From a virus: 58,984 nucleotides of DNA. Each line of letters starts with the position of its first letter. Position 1 is the stretch's first letter. Shown in pieces: positions 24,164 to 33,672 of this stretch. The stretch is from positions 1 to 58,984 of the IMG/VR virus record IMGVR_UViG_3300045741_000116. The stretch is one strand, 5' to 3'. The notes below the pieces were generated by a model. It did not search any database and was not told the origin of the DNA. It worked only from the letters and a program-made list of their open reading frames with translations. A program made the translations under genes and the position numbers.

Positions 24164-25429
24164 TTATTTACCTTTTTTAAGAGCTTGTTCTCTCATTATC
24201 TTAGCAACGAAAGCGTGCGCGGCCCAGTGAGGATGTTTAGCTTGTGTAACTGAGCGAGGGAGTACGATTCCACCCTCTTCCAATGTCTTAGGTACTGTGT
24301 CATTGGCGTATGAGTTCTTAGCGCCCTTGACTTTAGGTTTACCTGGGATCTTCTCGCCAGCTTCCATTGGGTCTTTCTTACCTTCAACAACCTTCTTAAC
24401 CTCTTTAGGTGGAAGGTAGCGCTCGCCGGGGGATACCATGGCTGGTACTTCCTTGTGAACTTTACCGCCTTTGGCGAACATTTGGCCAACTCTAGATCTA
24501 GGACCTTGCATCCCTTGCTGGGTAACTCGTCCGCCTTCAGCAGCTACTGCGAAGTTCGACCCGCTCTCAACTGGTGAAGGTTGACTGAAGTCCATAGTTG
24601 GGGCAGTCTCACCTTGCTGGGGCTGCAGGGTGCTCATATCAAAGCCACCTGCGTTAGAGGCGTTGTCCATATATGTCTGGCCGGCAGAAGGAGTTCCTTG
24701 CTGACCGCCAAATAGTTTGCCGGGAATAAGCTGAAGGGCAGAGCCAATAGCTCCGTTAACATTAGCGTCAAGGTTAGCCTGGCGCCCAGCGTTAGTTTGG
24801 TTATTAGCCATCTGCTGCTGTGCGTTCTGGAGCTGGGCTTGGTTGACCTGGTTCTGACCATTGAGGAGCTGTTGCTGACCTTGGAGGGCTGAGTTCGTAT
24901 ACATTTGGTTGCCCTGAAGGAGCTGGTTAGCCTGTTGTCCTGCGATGTTACCCTGCTGGCCTAAAGCTGCCAACGATTGCTGAGCTTGGAGAGCGGCTGC
25001 TTGTCCAGCCATAGACTGTTGGTTCAAGGCACCTTGCTGGGCGGCCTGACGGGCTATAAGGCCTACGTTTTGTCCTGCTCCACGTTGTCCGGCCATGAGT
25101 GCAGCTTGATTGGCAGTGTTCGCGCCAGTGGCGTTTGCTAGCATTGCCTGAGCTGGATTTGGTCCCTGGCCTGACGCCACATTACCCAGCTGATTAAACA
25201 CCTGGGACTGGTTCTGAAGAGCGTTCTGAGCTGTAAGGTTATTCACCAGGTTTTGCTGGTTAGTCATGCCTTGGTTGACATGCTGGAGGTTCTGAGCGTA
25301 CTGAGCTGGGTTCACATAATTCGTAGGAGGTGCCTCTATAGCACCAGGTTGTGACTTTTTGGCGTTAGAAGCGTTAATCGCTCCGCCTACGACTCCTACT
25401 GCTGCCCCGGCTACTGCTGCCCAACTCAT
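24164..25429 (-). CDS. Gln/Asn-rich virion protein, probable DNA-ejection protein
   Basis: 421 residues. The N-terminus is a hydrophobic Ala/Gly/Val helix (AAVAGAAVGVVGGAINAS). Residues about 40-230 are extremely Gln/Asn/Ala-rich. The C-terminal third carries AEGGRV, AKGGKV and EEGGIV tags and a basic end. A membrane-insertable N-terminus with a long low-complexity helix fits proteins that build the trans-envelope channel during DNA entry; this is inference. Overlaps the cupin gene stop by 4 bases. Confidence 0.7.
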   Translation of the reverse strand: MSWAAVAGAAVGVVGGAINASNAKKSQPGAIEAPPTNYVNPAQYAQNLQHVNQGMTNQQNLVNNLTAQNALQNQSQVFNQLGNVASGQGPNPAQAMLANATGANTANQAALMAGQRGAGQNVGLIARQAAQQGALNQQSMAGQAAALQAQQSLAALGQQGNIAGQQANQLLQGNQMYTNSALQGQQQLLNGQNQVNQAQLQNAQQQMANNQTNAGRQANLDANVNGAIGSALQLIPGKLFGGQQGTPSAGQTYMDNASNAGGFDMSTLQPQQGETAPTMDFSQPSPVESGSNFAVAAEGGRVTQQGMQGPRSRVGQMFAKGGKVHKEVPAMVSPGERYLPPKEVKKVVEGKKDPMEAGEKIPGKPKVKGAKNSYANDTVPKTLEEGGIVLPRSVTQAKHPHWAAHAFVAKIMREQALKKGK

Positions 25430-25908
25430 TTAGATGCCTCCTTGATTTGCAAGATCTGCTGTGCGGTCAACTGGACCTCATCATAGGTCTTTGCAATCAA
25501 CTGTTCTTCGAGTTTAACTAAGTCTTTCTCGTTACTTGCGTGGATTGTAGTCCAGATAGTGTCTTCGAGTGCGTACCCTACGCGCTTAGTGCCTGGGTAG
25601 GATACCATGGTGAAGGGGGCTGATACTTCTTTCATACCGGCCTCGGTCCATACGATGATACGGCCCTTACTAACGATATTTATGTGCTCTGTCTTGTGAA
25701 TCTTACCGGTGAGGATGGTTCCGGCAGGAATGTGGAGCTCCCGCGCGTAGAGCCCTTCAGCGAAATGATGGTTAGTAACCATCTCGATCTGAGGCAGTTT
25801 AGCGATCTCTTGCTCTATCTTGTCGATTTTACTACGTAATCCGTCACCATCGTCGATAAGCGCCTGGCTAACTGGTACTATGATTTCATTTTGTGCAATA
25901 GAACTCAC
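25426..25908 (-). CDS. Cupin-domain phage protein
   Basis: 160 residues. The N-terminal helix has heptad spacing (LRSKIDKIEQEIAKL). Residues about 48-125 form a single cupin-like barrel: LHIPAGTILTGKIHKTEHIN then KGRIIVWTE and MVSYPGTKRVGYALEDTIW. His at HKTEH and the later Thr/His positions could bind metal. Similar cupins occur in podovirus tail clusters; their role is uncertain. First gene downstream of late element B. Confidence 0.7.
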   Translation of the reverse strand: MSSIAQNEIIVPVSQALIDDGDGLRSKIDKIEQEIAKLPQIEMVTNHHFAEGLYARELHIPAGTILTGKIHKTEHINIVSKGRIIVWTEAGMKEVSAPFTMVSYPGTKRVGYALEDTIWTTIHASNEKDLVKLEEQLIAKTYDEVQLTAQQILQIKEASK

Positions 25909-25950
25909 CAGTTAATCTCCTGAAAAGAAGGGAAGAAGGCGCTACCTTCC

Positions 25951-25971
25951 CTACAATAGTCATGAGCGCTA
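25951..25971 (-). promoter_or_regulatory. Putative late promoter element B
   Basis: TAGCGC-TCA-TGACT-ATTG-TAG followed by GGGAAGG. It sits in the 66-base gap between the tail nozzle gene and the cupin gene. It shares the 12-base core TGACTATTGTAG with element A. The TAG-GG end resembles start sites of single-subunit phage RNA polymerases. Confidence 0.65.
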
Positions 25972-25974
25972 CTA

Positions 25975-28900
25975 TCAACCGAACTGGCGACTAGCCCGTT
26001 GAGTTCTGTAGCCTTTCTTGACTCCAACTGTGAGATTTACACCACTTATGGCTATTCCAGCGCCTGCTGCTACCCCTAGGCTAGGGTCGTAGATCTCGTT
26101 CACTGTTACTTGGAAGGAGCTACACTTCTGGATCTGTGGGAATAGCTGGGCTTCAAAGGCGTTGGCAGGGCCTCCCCATACGCTTCCGGCACCCCATAAG
26201 GTATCTCCGCCGTAAACAGGTGAGAAGTTGTCCTGACTAACTGAGATGTTCTGGCTAAAAGATGAGTTATAGTCGTAGGCCAGCTGTACTGCTAGTTTAA
26301 AGGGAGTAAAGTAAGTGCCTAGAAGGTGCAGGAAGTAGAACCTCTCATAGCCTTGAAGGCCTGCTATATTGATCCAAGCAGTTGTGAAAGACATAAGAAC
26401 AGGGTTTGACCCGTCCAGGTATGTTCCGGGCGTTTCTTGGAACACCGAGCCTAAAGAGCTCAGGTATGTATGCTGTCCCTGCCATAATAACGCAGAGATA
26501 GCCGAAATATTAGAGAAAGTTGCCCATTGGTCGTAATAATAGTCGTACATCAGGGTAATACCACTGCTCATTATGAAGCGAACTTGATTTGTCCCTTCAA
26601 TAGCTGTAGCACTAGTAACTGTGTCGCTGTTGTACTTCTCTACTGGGGCTCCAATATACTTAGTTTCTAGGTTTCTGCCTAGGAGCCATATACCTTTCTC
26701 AGATTGGAACATTATCCCCATTGGGGTTAATACCACTGAGCTAGGGTTAGTTGTTCCTACTGACGAAGTTATGTACACAGGCTCGCTGAAGTCGTTGTTT
26801 GCTCCTGTATTGTCAGGACCTTTACCTGTCAGGTAGTACATAGCTGCCTTCTTGAACATGATGAGCTTGTCATCCATGGCAGAAAGAGCTGTCAAAGGGC
26901 CTGTAGAGCCTTGGGCACCTGAGGTAGGGGACACGTAGATAGTGAACAGGTCTGAGAACTCGACGGGGGTGTTCTCAATGACTTGTTTGCTATACCACAT
27001 TAGATTCTGGTCTTCCGCGTCAATGACAAACATCCTGTTTTGATACAGGCAGCTATGGATTGAAGCCGGGGCTGCAATATTCTCGACTATCCCGCCTGTG
27101 GTATAAAGGAGGGTGTTACCGAGTATGGCGCTATCTGCCTGGGTATCTGTGAACGTCACGCTGTCAACTGTAGGGTCGTTCAGTGTAGGGCTAGCCAGGC
27201 TTGTGAACTGGTAATAGGTCTGCTGAGCGGCACTCCAACGATAACCTACGATGCGGATAGGGTTAGGAGATACCTTGTAAGTAAGCCTAAGTGTTGGAAC
27301 TTGCAAGGTAATAGAACTTGTACTGCCAGTCGTAGCTGATCCTACAGGGATTGAAGGAGCAGATCTGTGGAGGTTTCCAGCGTTGTCTGTCCACTCGTAA
27401 GTGAACTGGTAGTAATACGTAGAGGCTGCCATGCTACCGCCGGTAGTTGAGGCAGTAAGTCCTATGTTCTCAGGATAGAGGTGGAAGCCATGCTCGACTG
27501 GCTTAACACCATCGAACTCCCATACCTGGCCTCCAGTTAAGTGGAGGGCTCCAGCTATCTCTGAGCTGTACTGACCAGTTTGGTTAATACTGAATTTTGC
27601 TAAGGAAATACCTGTTTGGGTATAGATAGCGTTAACTGGTGTTCCACCAGGGAGCCCTGTACCCTTATTTACTGTGGCTAGGAAATCATTGAGCAAGTAT
27701 GGAACGTAATTTGTCCCATTTAGGACACTTATCGTAGGCAGCACAAAGGATCTAGCGTACCCGCCTGCGTTGGTAGCGGCTAGGCGCATGTAGACATGGC
27801 CTGAGCTGTCCATAAGGAAGTAGGTAGGCTCGTTGGTGGCTGACGTTCCGGTCTGAGTTGTTAACCCGTAAGCTGTCAGAAAATAGATCTTACTGTCTTG
27901 GAAGAAGGGCTTAGAAGCCAGTCCGACTGACCTAGCTACAATCGTTTGACTGCTTACTGATCCAGCTATACTAACGGTTTTAGACGCGACGTAGTCTGTC
28001 CTAGCGTTAGGGGAATAGCTGTAAGTATTCGTAACTTGATACAAAGCAGTCATTATGTTGCTGTTAATCGCCATTGTCAGTTCATTTATCGTTGTGCTAG
28101 TAATGAACTGAGTAGGAGCCAGTGCTGGAACTGCGTTGAGGTTGGCGTTGTAGGCTGTTGTAAAGGCGTTACCGCTGCCTGACTGCCAGTAGCTAGCCCA
28201 TATGGTAGGCGTTGGTGTAGACTCGTCTGCCGCAACTGATACCAGTTGGCTCACTGAAGCCGCTAAGTTACGCGCCACAGACTGATTCAGGATTACGTCC
28301 ATGTACCTTAGTCTGGTATTGCCGTTACCGCTCCAGATCAAATACAAACGGTTATTGGCTACTATACCGTCATGCGCTGAGGTAGCTGAAGTAAGGCCTG
28401 TGTCGATGTCTACCGCGCTAGTTACTGTAGTCGGAGCGTTAGTAGAGATAGCGATGTACTGGAAATGGTTAGACCCGCCAACTATAGCCGTGAAAGTAAT
28501 AATGAAGTAGCCGCCTAATAGGAAAGCTCTCGGGTTAGATGAGTTAGTAGGCAAAAGAGTCCTAGGAACGATCTGCTGGCCTGTACGGCTGTCTGAGATC
28601 TGGTAGGCCGCTGCACCTGCGTCTACGTATACCAAGCACACTAGGCCTGAGTCTGCTACAGCAGCGTCTGGGCTAGTCTGGTTGCTGCCTGTACGAACCA
28701 GGGACAAGGTGTCTAGGGACACTGGTTGGATCGTACCTTTGTCTACCCACATGTCTGTATCTTGACTGTAGGCGTATAGGTCGGAGCCTGTAGCTAACAG
28801 GTTATCATTAAGCTTGGTAAGGGTAGTCTGGGCTGTGTTTGGAAGAGTAGTAACGTTCTTAAAGCCGTTACGTTTCGTTAAACGGCCCGTAGTATCGAAT

Positions 28901-29010
28901 ATAGAATTCTGTAAAGCAGAGAACGTACCAATTTGAAGCTGGTAAGGGTCAGTCTTGGTATCAATTCCCTTTGCGAAATTGATGTTTACGTTCTGCTTTT
29001 GTAATGCCAT
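25975..29010 (-). CDS. Tail nozzle / tubular protein B-like
   Basis: 1011 residues, the largest protein. N-terminus VNINFAKGIDTKTDPYQ with RLTKRNGFKNVTTLP is typical of podovirus tail nozzle proteins (T7 gp12-type). The rest is beta-rich with a fibronectin-like segment around 515-610 (TYYYQFTYEWTDNAGN). YQNRMFVIDAEDQNLMWYSK and LTALSAMDDKLIMFKKAAMY are hallmark phrases of this family. It would form the distal tail tube. Follows the Gly-rich tail protein gene directly. Confidence 0.75.
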   Translation of the reverse strand: MALQKQNVNINFAKGIDTKTDPYQLQIGTFSALQNSIFDTTGRLTKRNGFKNVTTLPNTAQTTLTKLNDNLLATGSDLYAYSQDTDMWVDKGTIQPVSLDTLSLVRTGSNQTSPDAAVADSGLVCLVYVDAGAAAYQISDSRTGQQIVPRTLLPTNSSNPRAFLLGGYFIITFTAIVGGSNHFQYIAISTNAPTTVTSAVDIDTGLTSATSAHDGIVANNRLYLIWSGNGNTRLRYMDVILNQSVARNLAASVSQLVSVAADESTPTPTIWASYWQSGSGNAFTTAYNANLNAVPALAPTQFITSTTINELTMAINSNIMTALYQVTNTYSYSPNARTDYVASKTVSIAGSVSSQTIVARSVGLASKPFFQDSKIYFLTAYGLTTQTGTSATNEPTYFLMDSSGHVYMRLAATNAGGYARSFVLPTISVLNGTNYVPYLLNDFLATVNKGTGLPGGTPVNAIYTQTGISLAKFSINQTGQYSSEIAGALHLTGGQVWEFDGVKPVEHGFHLYPENIGLTASTTGGSMAASTYYYQFTYEWTDNAGNLHRSAPSIPVGSATTGSTSSITLQVPTLRLTYKVSPNPIRIVGYRWSAAQQTYYQFTSLASPTLNDPTVDSVTFTDTQADSAILGNTLLYTTGGIVENIAAPASIHSCLYQNRMFVIDAEDQNLMWYSKQVIENTPVEFSDLFTIYVSPTSGAQGSTGPLTALSAMDDKLIMFKKAAMYYLTGKGPDNTGANNDFSEPVYITSSVGTTNPSSVVLTPMGIMFQSEKGIWLLGRNLETKYIGAPVEKYNSDTVTSATAIEGTNQVRFIMSSGITLMYDYYYDQWATFSNISAISALLWQGQHTYLSSLGSVFQETPGTYLDGSNPVLMSFTTAWINIAGLQGYERFYFLHLLGTYFTPFKLAVQLAYDYNSSFSQNISVSQDNFSPVYGGDTLWGAGSVWGGPANAFEAQLFPQIQKCSSFQVTVNEIYDPSLGVAAGAGIAISGVNLTVGVKKGYRTQRASRQFG

Positions 29011-30656
29011 TAGAGAGTCTCATAAGTAATTGCAATGTAACCGCTTCCGCCAGTGCCGCCAGTTCCTACCGCAGACTGGTTACCTCCGCCTCCACCACCA
29101 CCGCCTGAGGCAGTTCCGCCGTTAGAGCCGTTAGTTGTGAAAAATCCGTTATGATTCTGGTATAAACCGCCGTTACCGCCGGCTCCACCAAGTCCGCTTA
29201 GTAGATTAGACGGGCAAGAACCTCCAGCTCCACCACCACCAGAGCCTTGAAAGTTGTCTGTGGTTTGTGCGCCTGTTCCTGCCGCGCCGCCGGGACCAGT
29301 GTTAACACCACCGTTAGCCGACTGACCTGCAGTTGAGCGTCCTCCGCCTCCACCGCCAGCTCCAGCTCCGCCTACACTGTTGCCGCCTGTGCCTGCTACT
29401 GCGCCTGAGGCTCCAGAGCCTCCACCGCCTGAGCCGTAGCCGAGCATGGCTCCGCCTTGACCGCCTGCACACGCGTTACTGTCACTAGTTGTATTGGCGT
29501 AACCGTACTGACCGCCTTGACCGCCGAGACCTCCAGGGAAAATCCAAGCAGTTCGGCCATTTGTATTGATTTGTAAGGTGCTTGGGCCACCAACATTTCC
29601 AGTATTTCCTAGGACACCTGCTGCTCCAGTGCCTGAGTTAGGTCCGTAGTTAGGATAACCGGCTCCCCCGACTCCACCGGAGCCCCCAGCACCTACTGAA
29701 ATATTGTAAGTTTCTCCAGGGGTTACTGCGATAGTATACGTAGTGATAGGAGCTGCTGCTCCGCCGCCTCCACCACCACCGCCGTTACCGACGTTGTCTA
29801 GGAAACCTGAAGATCCTCCGCCGCCTCCGCCTCCGCCGCCCGCGCCTTCTACGAAGAGTGTGTAGACGTTGGCCGGAACTGTGAAGCTAGAGTTAGAAGT
29901 ATATACCGATGTTACTCGGTGAGAGATTGGGTTAGCGAGTTTGGACGCTGTGATAGTGCTGTTAGCGATGTTGGCGTTGACTACACCTAGGTTACCGAGC
30001 TGAATTGTATTTGATACGATGGTAAGTCCAAAGTTATCAACTACATAGTCAGCTTTGATGTTGCCTGAGTTGTCCAGAGTCATTATCTTCTGGCTTGAGG
30101 GCAGGGTTGGGAATGTGATATCGAAGTTACTGCCTAAGGCTGGAGGGGGATTAAGAGTCATCCCAAACGTGCTGTTAGGTGTCAGGTTACGAAGAACAAG
30201 GCTACCTGCGTCCATGTTGGCAGCAATATTAGTATCTGACTGCCATACAAATGTCCCTGTACCGGTAACGTAGGTTGCTGAGGCAGGAGCTACTAGGTTA
30301 GAGATAGAGCCAGGAGTACCGGCTACTGCTCCAGACTGAGTCAGTCTGATGACGTTTCCAGAGATGTCCCTGTAGTAAAGATCTACACCATTGACGTAAG
30401 AAGTCCCTACTGCTGGAGTAGAAGCCTGCGCCAACATGGTAACGCCGGCTACCTGAGTCAGGAAGTGGTTATTGATAGGCAGGTCGGTATTAATGTTAAG
30501 AGCTGCTGGCGTAATCGGTACGCCTGAGCCAGCTGTATGCGTATGGCCGTCTACAATGCTTAAGGCGTTGTTTATATCCGTTGCGTAGTCAGGCCCTGGT
30601 TCTTGACCTACTACGGGAATAGGAAGGTTCATATTGGTTGATAATATGTAACTCAT
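29010..30656 (-). CDS. Tail protein with C-terminal Gly-rich module
   Basis: 548 residues. The N-terminal half is a fibre or attachment domain (INNALSIVDGHTHTAGSGVP, GVDLYYRDISGNVIRLT), typical of short fibre N-termini. The C-terminal half, from about 255, is a Gly-rich module opening with SSFTVPANVYTLFVEG and closing GYIAITYETL. This links the tail tube region with the distal adhesin family at 9185-10921 and 15024-17357. Overlaps neighbours by one base at each end. Confidence 0.75.
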   Translation of the reverse strand: MSYILSTNMNLPIPVVGQEPGPDYATDINNALSIVDGHTHTAGSGVPITPAALNINTDLPINNHFLTQVAGVTMLAQASTPAVGTSYVNGVDLYYRDISGNVIRLTQSGAVAGTPGSISNLVAPASATYVTGTGTFVWQSDTNIAANMDAGSLVLRNLTPNSTFGMTLNPPPALGSNFDITFPTLPSSQKIMTLDNSGNIKADYVVDNFGLTIVSNTIQLGNLGVVNANIANSTITASKLANPISHRVTSVYTSNSSFTVPANVYTLFVEGAGGGGGGGGGSSGFLDNVGNGGGGGGGGAAAPITTYTIAVTPGETYNISVGAGGSGGVGGAGYPNYGPNSGTGAAGVLGNTGNVGGPSTLQINTNGRTAWIFPGGLGGQGGQYGYANTTSDSNACAGGQGGAMLGYGSGGGGSGASGAVAGTGGNSVGGAGAGGGGGGRSTAGQSANGGVNTGPGGAAGTGAQTTDNFQGSGGGGAGGSCPSNLLSGLGGAGGNGGLYQNHNGFFTTNGSNGGTASGGGGGGGGNQSAVGTGGTGGSGYIAITYETL

Positions 30657-30949
30657 TAGAATACCACCAGATCCACCACAACAGGGGCTGAAGCGACTAG
30701 CAGCAGCGTGAGTTGGGGTGCTTGATTGTCGTCTTGCCTGTCATAAATAGTCGCTGCCGCTCTCTGCCTACAGATCTGCCATCCCTGGAGCTTACGTCCA
30801 AGCTTATGGTTCACTGAGTTGTTGCCTGTGCTGAGCTGCACGTCCTTAAGGATGACAGGGTTAGTCGTAGGACTGTCGATAATAGGATTCAATATATTGG
30901 CCCAGCGTGTCTGAGCTAGGTCCCAGTGGAGTTTAAGCGGCAGAGCCAT
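30656..30949 (-). CDS. Small podovirus tail protein
   Basis: 97 residues. NHKLGRKLQGWQICRQRAAATIYD is a phrase (interrupted here for length in other entries) that recurs in small tail proteins beside adaptor genes. Beta-rich. Probably a tail-completion or fibre-anchoring component. Confidence 0.65.
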   Translation of the reverse strand: MALPLKLHWDLAQTRWANILNPIIDSPTTNPVILKDVQLSTGNNSVNHKLGRKLQGWQICRQRAAATIYDRQDDNQAPQLTLLLVASAPVVVDLVVF

Positions 30950-31998
30950 TAAAACCCTCCTATTGGACCGTTGTTACCGCCGGACCAGCCGTTAGACCAG
31001 TTACCGACGCGAGTGTCTGAGATCTTGTCTGGCATTCCAGCGTCTCTGTTAGCCGCAGACTCTTCGATACGCTTCGTGAGCATAGCCAGCTCTTGGATAA
31101 GCACTGAGCTGTCTGATTCTTCCTTGTCTAACGCATACTTAGCTGCTCTTACGATGACATACTCGACCCAGCCAGATATGCTGATGTCAGTAGTGTCTGT
31201 GTCTAAGAGAAGCTCTTTCAGTCTAGGGATATACCACAAGCGAATCTGCTGGTTACCTGAGGGCGTAGGAATGAACTCAATGTTACTGCCCATTGCCCGG
31301 TACTGGAGGTTGAATACACCGTAGATCGAAGAGGCTGTATTTGGGTACACGAATCGGTTCCTGTCAGCGAAGTTGAACTTATTGACAGTTACGAAGGCGT
31401 TGGTAGCGTTGTTTAAAGCCAGGTCCACGCCTGAGAGCTTGTAGAAAGGTCTAGGTGTAAAAGTAGTTCCAGTCAGGCTGTTCGTAAACGTATTAGAGCC
31501 GTTTGGAAGCGGGTAAAGGAAAGTACTTCCGTCTGCTGTGAACTGGATAGGAGTAGCTAGGAAGTAATCTTCGTAAACAGTTACTAATAGGTCGTATAAC
31601 TCAAACATTGCCTTGTTGATGTAGCCGTTCCACTCAGAGTCGGTTACGAACTGGCTATTAACCCTATCCGCCCTTTGTTTGGCACTCAGTCTAATAGCCG
31701 CTAGAGACATCTCACCTGTGGGGGTAGGGATAGCACTAGCGCTGGACGTCTGCGGGCTATCTAGGCCGTTAGACGCAGCCACAGTGTACCAATACTGAGT
31801 CCCAAGGGTCACCGCTGTGTCCAAGTATTGTGTGGCCAGAGGAGACCCTGAAATAGTCGATACCAGGGTAAACGTAACGTTGTCTAAGCTACGGTACACC
31901 TTGTATGACGTTGCGCCAGTAGATAAAGACCAGCTAACCAGGATTTGCTGGTTAGCAGTCTGTACGGCAAAATTTGAAGGTACTCCAGGAGCAGCCAC
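30949..31998 (-). CDS. Fibronectin type III domain fused to head-tail adaptor
   Basis: 349 residues. Residues about 1-92 form a fibronectin III domain (NQQILVSWSLSTGATSYKVY, then YWYTVAASNGLDS). Residues about 96-349 match podovirus adaptor proteins: YINKAMFELYDLLVTVYEDY, FYKLSGVDLAL, NIEFIPTPSGNQQIRLWY. The adaptor normally sits below the portal (T7 gp11-like). The fused Fn3 domain would project from the tail collar. Preceded by an AGAGGTTTAAG site. Confidence 0.75.
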   Translation of the reverse strand: MAAPGVPSNFAVQTANQQILVSWSLSTGATSYKVYRSLDNVTFTLVSTISGSPLATQYLDTAVTLGTQYWYTVAASNGLDSPQTSSASAIPTPTGEMSLAAIRLSAKQRADRVNSQFVTDSEWNGYINKAMFELYDLLVTVYEDYFLATPIQFTADGSTFLYPLPNGSNTFTNSLTGTTFTPRPFYKLSGVDLALNNATNAFVTVNKFNFADRNRFVYPNTASSIYGVFNLQYRAMGSNIEFIPTPSGNQQIRLWYIPRLKELLLDTDTTDISISGWVEYVIVRAAKYALDKEESDSSVLIQELAMLTKRIEESAANRDAGMPDKISDTRVGNWSNGWSGGNNGPIGGF

Positions 31999-32030
31999 TT
32001 AAACCTCTGTTATTATTAGGGGTTTAGTGA

Positions 32031-32453
32031 TTATTCCCCAGGAAGAATTACTGAACTCTGACTGCAGATCATCATGATGTTGATGGCTGAGCCAGAAGCC
32101 GGGTTAGCCAGTGCTCCAGCAGCGTCCAAAGTCTTAACTGTCAGGACGGCTCCGGTAGAAGTCTGTACGCTGGTAGTAGGATCGTTTTGGATCTCAATAC
32201 CGAGGATGCCAGACAAGCCAGAAGACGGAGACTGCATAGACCCGTGGGCGCTAAACAGCTTTACGAAGTTAGTTTGCGGCTGGAGTGTAATAGTATACAC
32301 GCCTGTAGACGCTTTAACTGCAGAAAGGACGGTAGCTCCAGAAACGCTAGAAACAGCGCCGGAAGCTCCGATGTTGATAACGCAATCAATCATTGCGGGG
32401 GAGACGTGCATTGAGTAGATCTTTCCACCCGATGCCCAGTTACGATTGGCCAT
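32031..32453 (-). CDS. Small structural protein
   Basis: 140 residues, beta-rich, Ala/Ser/Gly/Thr-dominated, with CVINIGASGAVSSVSGATVL and AINIMMICSQSSVILPGE. It is the first gene downstream of late element A and heads the tail cluster. Likely a decoration or tail-completion protein. Confidence 0.65.
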   Translation of the reverse strand: MANRNWASGGKIYSMHVSPAMIDCVINIGASGAVSSVSGATVLSAVKASTGVYTITLQPQTNFVKLFSAHGSMQSPSSGLSGILGIEIQNDPTTSVQTSTGAVLTVKTLDAAGALANPASGSAINIMMICSQSSVILPGE

Positions 32454-32557
32454 GATAACCTCTTTTTGCCCCTATTGTGACCGTAGAGTCGTTAGACGCG
32501 GTCTCACCAGGGTAGGAGGGGTGCCAGCCTGGGAAGTGCTCGAGGTTATCTCCAGCT

Positions 32558-32578
32558 CTACAATAGTCAAGGGCGCTT
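32558..32578 (-). promoter_or_regulatory. Putative late promoter element A
   Basis: AAGCGC-CCT-TGACT-ATTG-TAG. The element overlaps the last codons and the stop (TGA) of the UDG-like gene. It lies about 105 bases before the first tail gene, giving a long leader. Confidence 0.65.
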
Positions 32579-32941
32579 GTGGAGGCGTGATTTCAGGGTG
32601 TCTAAGAGGTATTCTATCTTGAATTTGTCGTTTAGCTGCCTATTACGGCCTGAGGGATGCGGCAGGTGGTATAGTTCTACTACCCACCCGTTTCTTTTAA
32701 GCGTCTTTTCGACCCTTTTACGGGCTTTTAGGCCTAAAGTAATGATAGGCTGGTTAATTATCTCAGATCGACGTAAAGCGGCAGCCAGGATATCAGGGTC
32801 GTTACTGTTGACTGCCCAGTAGGTTACGTCTAAATGAGCCGCCCAGGCTTTTAACCTGGGCTCACACTTAGCACCCACGAAGGCTACGTGGGTGTCAGTG
32901 TTAAGTTTAGACGGCTCGTCACCTACAAATAGTACTCTCAT
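32567..32941 (-). CDS. Uracil-DNA-glycosylase-like protein
   Basis: 124 residues. Opens [13 protein letters not shown], matching the first motif (GxxPS/G) of the UDG superfamily, and has LPHPSGRNRQLN near 92-103, matching the second motif (HPSxxNR). Shorter than typical UDGs. Similar phage proteins occur beside structural genes. Glycosylase activity is not certain because catalytic polar residues in motif 1 are atypical. Confidence 0.65.
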   Translation of the reverse strand: MRVLFVGDEPSKLNTDTHVAFVGAKCEPRLKAWAAHLDVTYWAVNSNDPDILAAALRRSEIINQPIITLGLKARKRVEKTLKRNGWVVELYHLPHPSGRNRQLNDKFKIEYLLDTLKSRLHKRP

Positions 32942-33068
32942 ATAAGTTGAGCTGCCAGGATGATTAGGAGTGCTATCCCTACCCCTGTCTGTCCACCGAA
33001 ACAGTAACCAACTCCTACCATTAGGAGGTTAATTATTACTGCCTTAATGTTATGCGCTGTCCGGCGGG

Positions 33069-33072
<4 letters not shown>
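32938..33072 (-). CDS. 44-aa membrane protein
   Basis: Basic N-terminus ([10 protein letters not shown]) then two hydrophobic segments (about 11-23 and 29-43) around a GGQTG turn. Both ends overlap neighbours by ATGA: the start with the lipoprotein stop and the stop with the UDG-like start. The hairpin topology resembles tiny holins, but position is far from the lysis cassette. Confidence 0.65.
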
Positions 33073-33643
<571 letters not shown>

Positions 33644-33672
33644 AGTTTTATATACTTTTTGAGAATCTTAGC

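Noticed and set aside
32558-32578. Reading TTGACT in element A as a sigma70 -35 box
   Set aside because: No acceptable -10 follows at 16-18 bases in any of the five copies, and the conserved AAGCGC upstream would be unexplained.
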